From Thermosipho africanus Ob7 (GTDB lineage Bacteria; Thermotogota; Thermotogae; Thermotogales; Fervidobacteriaceae): 64,000 nt of DNA. The notes beneath the pieces were generated by a model, which was given only the letters and a program-made list of their open reading frames with translations, made no database searches and was not told the origin of the DNA. The DNA is taken from the NCBI RefSeq assembly GCF_003351105.1, contig NZ_NKRG01000006.1:62001-126000 (forward strand), written 5' to 3'. Shown in pieces: positions 59,124-64,000 of this stretch. Numbering within the stretch: the stretch's first letter is position 1; each line of letters begins with the position of its first letter. The position numbers and the translations under genes were made by a program.

Positions 59124-59479
59124 TCTTCCACCTTCTCGGTATTTTCAACCGTCTCCACTTTTTTTGCTGTTTTTCTTTCTTTCTTTTCTAGGTCGATTCT
59201 TCTAAATGTTTGCCATCTTAAAAATTCTGGTCTGACTTTAAAATACATTTCAAGCTCGTTAAGATTTTCTCCAGTTGCCCTGAAATATACCACCGTGTAA
59301 TCTGCTTCGTTGTATTTCTTAAGTGGATATGCTGTTTTTCTTATTCCCCATCTGTCTACATTGTCTATTTGTGCATTTAACTTTTCTTTCAAAAATTCTA
59401 CAACACCGTTTGCAATTTTTTCTCTTTCTTCTTCTGCAATGTCTGGTTTGATGATAAACATTGTTTCGTATATTCTCAT
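59120..59479 (-). CDS. rpsF: 30S ribosomal protein S6
   Basis: A 119-residue protein. MRIYETMFIIKPDIAEEE, DRWGIRKTAYPLKKYNEADYTVVYF and FLRWQTFRRI are the S6 core; a charged Glu/Lys-rich tail follows. GGAGGAGGTG precedes the ATG. A candidate S6:S18 leader lies at 59505-59535. Confidence 0.96.
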   Translation of the reverse strand: MRIYETMFIIKPDIAEEEREKIANGVVEFLKEKLNAQIDNVDRWGIRKTAYPLKKYNEADYTVVYFRATGENLNELEMYFKVRPEFLRWQTFRRIDLEKKERKTAKKVETVENTEKVEE

Positions 59480-59504
59480 TCTTGCACCTCCTCCCTCGGT
59501 CTTT

Positions 59505-59535
59505 TGGTCCCACCTTTTTTAGATGGAACGGGTTT
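59505..59535 (-). promoter_or_regulatory. Candidate S6:S18-binding leader of rpsF
   Basis: On the minus strand ACCCG leads into the stem GTTCCATC, loop TAAAAAA, GGTGGGAC, eight pairs including G-U. A CCG next to such a stem just before rpsF resembles the S6:S18 autoregulatory motif. The match is from memory and only partial. Confidence 0.4.
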
Positions 59536-59540
59536 TCAGA

Positions 59541-59564
59541 ATAAAAGGGAGCTATTGCTCCCTT
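59541..59564 (-). terminator. Terminator after tRNA-Cys and tRNA-Met
   Basis: On the minus strand AAGGGAGC, loop AATA, GCTCCCTT, then TTAT. It separates the tRNA pair from rpsF. Confidence 0.75.
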
Positions 59565-59565
59565 C

Positions 59566-59641
59566 TGGTGGGCTCGGGAGGAATCGAACCCCCGACCATC
59601 CGGTTATGAGCCGGACGCTCTGCCAACTGAGCTACGAGCCC
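59566..59641 (-). tRNA. tRNA with anticodon CAT (Met, or Ile with modified C)
   Basis: The acceptor GGGCTCG pairs with CGAGCCC before A-CCA. The anticodon loop CTCATAA gives CAT. The first pair is a normal G-C, so it is not initiator tRNA-fMet. Elongator Met and Ile(CAT) cannot be separated by eye. Confidence 0.9.
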
Positions 59642-59650
59642 ACTTTACTT

Positions 59651-59727
59651 TGGAGGCGACGGTGGGATTTGAACCCACGAATAGGGATTTTGCAGACCCC
59701 CGCCTTTGACCGCTTGGCCACGTCGCC
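59651..59727 (-). tRNA. tRNA-Cys (anticodon GCA)
   Basis: The acceptor GGCGACG pairs with CGTCGCC before T-CCA. The anticodon loop CTGCAAA gives GCA. Confidence 0.94.
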
Positions 59728-59816
59728 TCGCAAGTCAGATTTTAACATAATATATTTCTTCTGTCAATAAGTCTTTTATTAAAAGAATGTTAAATATATA
59801 CATTTTATAATTTATG

Positions 59817-59822
59817 ATATAA
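59817..59822 (+). promoter_or_regulatory. -10 box of the rodA-glyQS operon
   Basis: TATAAT 17 bases before the ATG at 59840; the -35 region is weak. The leader would be about 10 bases, with GGTG as a poor ribosome site. Confidence 0.45.
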
Positions 59823-59839
59823 TTTCTTTGGTGAATAAA

Positions 59840-60907
59840 ATGAAAGAGAACAAAAAATTTGATTTTATAATTTTAATTTCGGTTATATTTTTAATTGTTT
59901 TTGGACTTTTGAATTTATATAGCGTATCTAAATATTTGGTTGTTAAACAATTTTTCTGGGACTTGCTGGCAATAGGAGCAGCAATTTTTATTTATTTTCT
60001 TAAAGAAAATTTGATTAAGAAATTAGTGATACCTTTATATATAATTTCTGTAGTTTTACTGGCTGCTGTGTTGATTTTTGGAACTAGGATATATGGTTCT
60101 ATAAGATGGTTTAGATTTTTTGGACTTTCTTTTCAACCTTCAGAACTTTCAAAATTATCGTTAATACTTATGCTATCAATTATCTTTGTAAAAAAAGATT
60201 TAAGATCTTTGTTTTTCTCGATTCTTGTTTTAGCAGTTCCAGTATTTTTGATATTAAGGGAACCGGATTTAGGAATGTCGGTGTTACATATCTTTGTATG
60301 GTTTACAATGCTTTTGTTTTCAGGGGTATCTTTTAAGTATATCCTACCTATAGTTGGAAGTGGAATAGGTGCTATTCCAATAATATACTTTTTCTTTTTG
60401 AAAGACTATCAGCGCGCAAGGATATTATCGTTTTTAAACCCAGAAAAATATGCACAAGGAGCTGCCTACAATGTTATAATGTCGAAAAATGCAGTTGGTT
60501 CTGGCGGACTTCTTGGAAGAGGGTATTTAATTTCTCCGGCTGTAAATGGTAAATATGTTCCAAAAATGGAAACAGATTTTATTTTTTCGGCAATTGGCGA
60601 ACAATTTGGATTTTTAGGAAGTATACTAGTCCTTGCAGCATATCTAGTTATTATAATTAGAGCGTTTAGTAAGATGAAAGATTTTAAAGACGATTTTTGG
60701 AGACTTGTTTCTGTCGGAATTCTATCAGCATTTGTATTTCATGTTTTTGAAAATATTGGAATGAATATAGGTATAATGCCAGTAACAGGAATTCCGCTTC
60801 CATTTTTAAGCTATGGTGGAACATCGACATTTATATTTGGGATTATGATTGGTTTTCTTTTTAAGTCTTTAGCACTTGTTGATAAATCAAGGAAGGTGAT
60901 TTTATGA
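59840..60907 (+). CDS. rodA: RodA/FtsW-family peptidoglycan polymerase
   Basis: A 355-residue membrane protein with about ten helices. WFRFFGLSFQPSELSKLSLI, ILREPDLGMSVLH, and IMPVTGIPLPFLSYGGTS are SEDS signatures; the last is closest to RodA. It polymerises glycan strands for cell elongation with a class B PBP. The start is uncertain: TTG 59828, GTG 59831 and ATG 59840 are in frame. Confidence 0.88.
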   Translation: MKENKKFDFIILISVIFLIVFGLLNLYSVSKYLVVKQFFWDLLAIGAAIFIYFLKENLIKKLVIPLYIISVVLLAAVLIFGTRIYGSIRWFRFFGLSFQPSELSKLSLILMLSIIFVKKDLRSLFFSILVLAVPVFLILREPDLGMSVLHIFVWFTMLLFSGVSFKYILPIVGSGIGAIPIIYFFFLKDYQRARILSFLNPEKYAQGAAYNVIMSKNAVGSGGLLGRGYLISPAVNGKYVPKMETDFIFSAIGEQFGFLGSILVLAAYLVIIIRAFSKMKDFKDDFWRLVSVGILSAFVFHVFENIGMNIGIMPVTGIPLPFLSYGGTSTFIFGIMIGFLFKSLALVDKSRKVIL

Positions 60908-61539
60908 TTCACAAAAGAAGACGGGAGCGTATTTGGCCTTATGTTTTAGTATTTGGGGTAATAATACTTTTTATAATCACAGTCTTTTTTGCTTTTGGTA
61001 ATTTTTTCAGGTATAGAAAAATTTTAGATGAGTATAATTCTTTGAAAAAATTTGTTGAGAACAAATTAAATGGTTACGAAGTTAAACTAAAAGATCTTGA
61101 AAGCAAATTTGGACCAAACTCGGTTTTGGATAAATACATACTTTCGGTTAATTATTTAAAAAATTTTGGAGCTGATCTAGAATACATTTTAAATAATATT
61201 GAAGATGAGCCAGGAACTGGATATTTCATGGTTTTTGTAGTTGGCAATGAACCTAGCTGGGTTACGGTTAAAGATGACAAAAAGACGTATTTTTCAAGAG
61301 AAATTTACCCTGGACTTTCAAAGTATAAGTTTTATTACTTTAAAAGTCCAAAGATTATGACGGATTACGATATAATAGTTCCACCAGATGCTGATATTGT
61401 TGTAGGAAAGGCTGGCAAAGTATATCTTTTATTTTATGGTGTAGGCTCATCATTTCACCCAACAAAGATTGTTCATATAGAGGATATGAAGGTAGATAAT
61501 TTGATGAAAACATTTAGTTTATATGTTCCTGGAAGATAA
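60904..61539 (+). CDS. Single-pass membrane protein of unknown function
   Basis: A 211-residue protein. A basic start (HKRRRER) precedes one membrane helix (YVLVFGVIILFIITVFFAF), then a coiled-coil segment (LDEYNSLKKFVENKLNGYEVKLKDLESKF) and an outer domain. Topology is bitopic, outside C-terminus, as in some cell division or wall proteins. It overlaps the rodA stop by four bases, which suggests a wall role. I do not recognise a family. Confidence 0.65.
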   Translation: MIHKRRRERIWPYVLVFGVIILFIITVFFAFGNFFRYRKILDEYNSLKKFVENKLNGYEVKLKDLESKFGPNSVLDKYILSVNYLKNFGADLEYILNNIEDEPGTGYFMVFVVGNEPSWVTVKDDKKTYFSREIYPGLSKYKFYYFKSPKIMTDYDIIVPPDADIVVGKAGKVYLLFYGVGSSFHPTKIVHIEDMKVDNLMKTFSLYVPGR

Positions 61540-61554
61540 AGGAGGAGATATACG

Positions 61555-62406
61555 GTGTATTTGCAAGATGTGATAAAAAAATTAGATGAGTTTTGGGCTC
61601 AAAATGGCTGTTTTATAGACCTACCATATGATATGGAAATGGGTGCAGGAACATTCCATACATCAACCTTTTTTGGAGTCTTAAGAAGCAGAGATTGGAG
61701 AGTTGCATTTGTTCAACCAAGTAGAAGGCCAACAGATGGAAGGTATGGGGAAAATCCGAATAGAATGCAAAGATTTTTGCAGTATCAGGTGATTATAAAG
61801 CCAAACCCTGAAAATTCTCAGGAACTTTATTTAAAATCACTAGAAGCATTGGGAATTAATCCTAGAGAGCATGATATAAGATTTGTTGAGGATAACTGGG
61901 AATCACCTACACTTGGTGCGTGGGGTGTTGGTTGGGAAGTTTGGCTCGATGGAATGGAAATTACACAGTTTACTTATTTTCAACAAGTTGGAGGCATATC
62001 TTTGAAAAAGATACCACTTGAAATTACATACGGTTTAGAAAGAATAGCAATGTATCTTCAAGGTGTAGATAACGTTTATGATGTTATGTGGAATAAGGAT
62101 GTAAAATATGGGGAGCTCTTTTTAGAAAACGAAAAACAATTTTCAATTTATAACTTTGAAATGGCTGATGTTGAAAAGTTATTTAAATTATACGAATTAT
62201 ACAGGGAAGAGTTTAATAGATTGATAGAAAATAATCTATTTCTTCCAGCATATGAGCAATTAGTCAAGTGTTCTCATACCTTTAACCTTCTTGATGCAAG
62301 AAATGCAATTAGTGTTGCACAAAGACAGAATTATATTAGAGATATAAGAAGTATGGCTATGCAATGTGCAAAAAGATTTTTAGAAATTGAGGAAGGTGAA
62401 AATTAA
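61555..62406 (+). CDS. glyQ: Glycyl-tRNA synthetase alpha subunit
   Basis: A 283-residue protein, [19 protein letters not shown], then the class II motif region [21 protein letters not shown] and [28 protein letters not shown] start with AAGGAGGAGAT. It forms the alpha2beta2 enzyme with GlyS. Confidence 0.96.
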   Translation: MYLQDVIKKLDEFWAQNGCFIDLPYDMEMGAGTFHTSTFFGVLRSRDWRVAFVQPSRRPTDGRYGENPNRMQRFLQYQVIIKPNPENSQELYLKSLEALGINPREHDIRFVEDNWESPTLGAWGVGWEVWLDGMEITQFTYFQQVGGISLKKIPLEITYGLERIAMYLQGVDNVYDVMWNKDVKYGELFLENEKQFSIYNFEMADVEKLFKLYELYREEFNRLIENNLFLPAYEQLVKCSHTFNLLDARNAISVAQRQNYIRDIRSMAMQCAKRFLEIEEGEN

Positions 62407-64000
62407 TGGCTGAGTACATTTTTGAAATAGGTGTTGAAGAACTTCCAACCACAGAAGTTGAGAACATATTGGTTCAATTGAATGAAAAGATTTCAAAACT
62501 TTTGGAAGATGAAGGCTTATCATATGGTGAATTGAAAGTTTTTTATGCTCCAAGGCGTTTTGGATTTTATATAAAAGATCTCGATGAAAAACAAGGTGAT
62601 AAAATTGTCCAAAAGAGGGGGCCTTCTGTAAATATTGCATATGATGAAAACAAGCAGGCTACAAGAGCGCTTGAAGGTTTCTTAAAATCAAATGGGGCTT
62701 CTTTAGAAGATATTGTAATAAAAGATAACTATGTATATATAGAAAAAAAGATAGAAGGAAAAAGTTCAGACGTTATTTTGAAAGAAAACATTCCAAGTAT
62801 TATTTCAAAATTAAGTTTTAGAAAACCGATGAGGTGGGGTAATGGAACTTATTCTTTTGTTAGAATTCCTCACTGGATTTTGTCATTATATAATGGAAAA
62901 GTTTTGGATTTTGAAATTTTTGATTTAAAAGCGGACAATAAGACGTTTGGTCATAGATTTGTTAAAGACGAGCCTATAGAAATATATGGAATAGATGATT
63001 ATTTTAAAAAGCTCAAAGATACAAATGTTATTGCTCTACACGATGAGAGAAAAAAAGTGGTAGAAGATATTCTTTCAAATTACAGTGTTTTAAAAGATGA
63101 AGATTTAATAGATGAAGTAGTAACACTTTGTGAGTATCCACAAGTAGTTGAGGGAAGTTTTTCTAAAGAGTATTTAAAATTGCCTGAGGAATTAATTACT
63201 ACAACTATTAAACATCACCAGAGGTCATTTACAGTATATGAGGGTGAAAAGATAACCAATAAATTTCTTTCATTTATTGACTCACCAACTGGTAATATAG
63301 ATATTATAAAGAAAGGTTACGAGAAAGTTGTAAATGCAAGATTGGAAGATGCAAGGTATTACTATGAAAAAGATTTGAAAATACCATTGGAGAAATTTAA
63401 TGAATCTTTAAAGGATATAATTTTCCAGAAGGATCTTGGAACTTTAATGGATAAAGTTGAAAGAATTGAAAAAATTTCAGAAAAGTTGTGCGATGATTTA
63501 AGCATTGGATATTCAGATAAGGTAAGGATTTTAAGAATAGCCCATCTTTGTAAGGCAGATATTGCATCGAATGTTGTGTATGAATTTCCTGAGCTTCAAG
63601 GAACTATGGGAAGAATATATGCACTAAAAGATGGAGAAGATTATAAAGTTGCAATTGGAATAGAAGAACACTATAAAGATGTTCCAGAAAGTTTAACAGG
63701 TGCAGTTGTCGCAATAGCTGATAGAATTGATACTATTGTAGGAAACTTTTTAGTAGGAAATATTCCAACTGGTTCAAAAGATCCATTTGGACTTAGGAAA
63801 AAAACTGATACCATATTTGAAATTATAGTCAAATATAGTTTCAATATTGACCTTGAAAATCTTTCAAAGTTTGCTGCAAGTTTATTTTCAAAAGATATTC
63901 CAAATGAACTTATTGAATTTTTTGAAACAAGGTATGAGTTATTTAATCAAAATACAAGGTACGATATAGCAAGGGCTGTAAGAAGATTTTGGAAAAAACC
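62406..64000 (+). CDS. glyS: Glycyl-tRNA synthetase beta subunit (5' part)
   Basis: The gene starts with ATG overlapping the glyQ stop and continues past the window end. It reads [68 protein letters not shown] and then LEDARYYYEKDL, all GlyS signatures. About 531 of the usual 660 to 690 residues are visible. Confidence 0.95.
   Translation, partial: MAEYIFEIGVEELPTTEVENILVQLNEKISKLLEDEGLSYGELKVFYAPRRFGFYIKDLDEKQGDKIVQKRGPSVNIAYDENKQATRALEGFLKSNGASLEDIVIKDNYVYIEKKIEGKSSDVILKENIPSIISKLSFRKPMRWGNGTYSFVRIPHWILSLYNGKVLDFEIFDLKADNKTFGHRFVKDEPIEIYGIDDYFKKLKDTNVIALHDERKKVVEDILSNYSVLKDEDLIDEVVTLCEYPQVVEGSFSKEYLKLPEELITTTIKHHQRSFTVYEGEKITNKFLSFIDSPTGNIDIIKKGYEKVVNARLEDARYYYEKDLKIPLEKFNESLKDIIFQKDLGTLMDKVERIEKISEKLCDDLSIGYSDKVRILRIAHLCKADIASNVVYEFPELQGTMGRIYALKDGEDYKVAIGIEEHYKDVPESLTGAVVAIADRIDTIVGNFLVGNIPTGSKDPFGLRKKTDTIFEIIVKYSFNIDLENLSKFAASLFSKDIPNELIEFFETRYELFNQNTRYDIARAVRRFWKK

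Noticed and set aside
59504-59770. 88-codon plus-strand frame over tRNA-Met and tRNA-Cys
   Set aside because: Antisense to two tRNA genes and a terminator; not coding.

Overview
The window looks like a chromosomal segment of a low-GC Thermotogota bacterium, most like Thermosipho. I base this on AT-rich DNA throughout, a NusG of 354 residues with the large inserted domain typical of Thermotogales, the tRNA / rpmG / secE / nusG / rplK / rplA order, many sugar and peptide ABC importers, a split transketolase and an archaeal-type GH1 glycosidase. The genus is an inference; no 16S gene is present.

Bases 1 to about 12,200 form an accessory, decaying region. It holds an AbiEii-like nucleotidyltransferase pair, three intact AAA ATPase genes (948-2351, 3837-5006, 9552-10748), two broken ones (2558-3429, 10986-12051), a duplicated tail of the last (9117-9296), a broken Phd-like/PIN toxin-antitoxin pair, a complete-looking IS3-family element (5805-7018), fragments of SMC/AAA_13-like ATPases, and a metallophosphoesterase with a small partner gene. 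All five ATPase loci carry palindromes next to their promoters, and each locus has its own palindrome sequence.

Bases 12,204 to 25,048 hold the most striking system: a 12-gene minus-strand operon that reads as a complete sulfoquinovose (plant sulfolipid sugar) fermentation pathway of the transketolase type (sulfo-TK). In transcription order it has an ABC binding protein and two permeases, an EamA exporter candidate, an iron-type alcohol dehydrogenase (candidate sulfoacetaldehyde reductase), transketolase N and C halves, an RpiB-like isomerase that lacks the phosphate-binding residues of true RpiB, a LacI-family regulator, a fucose-isomerase-like sugar isomerase, a YihQ-type GH31 sulfoquinovosidase with its sulfonate-recognition residues, and a GPH symporter. 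Two adjacent GATAACGTTATC palindromes precede the first gene.

Bases 25,163 to 34,600 hold an aldo/keto reductase, then a plus-strand oligosaccharide/oligopeptide-type ABC importer (binding protein, two permeases, two ATPases) with a small membrane protein, an archaeal-like GH1 glycosidase and a LacI regulator. Bases 34,604 to 39,040 hold cstA with a LytS/LytT two-component system and a small gene that appears to start at ATT. Bases 39,177 to 42,272 encode UgpE, UgpA and UgpB of a glycerol-3-phosphate-type importer. Bases 42,608 to 47,502 encode an alpha-2-macroglobulin with an intact thioester motif, a HELLH protein and a DUF1175/YfaT-like protein. An S9 peptidase, an NSS transporter with a 33-residue MetS-like subunit, two GGDEF proteins, a DHFR-like protein and a GNAT acetyltransferase follow.

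Bases 55,025 to 64,000 are housekeeping: tRNA-Lys, -Leu and -Gly on the plus strand; rplA, rplK, nusG, secE, tRNA-Trp, rpmG, tRNA-Tyr, tRNA-Thr, rpsR, ssb, rpsF, tRNA-Met and tRNA-Cys on the minus strand; then rodA, a membrane protein, glyQ and the start of glyS, which runs off the window. Candidate autoregulatory leaders precede rplK and rpsF. No rRNA and no CRISPR array was seen. All assignments are from reading motifs; no database search was run.
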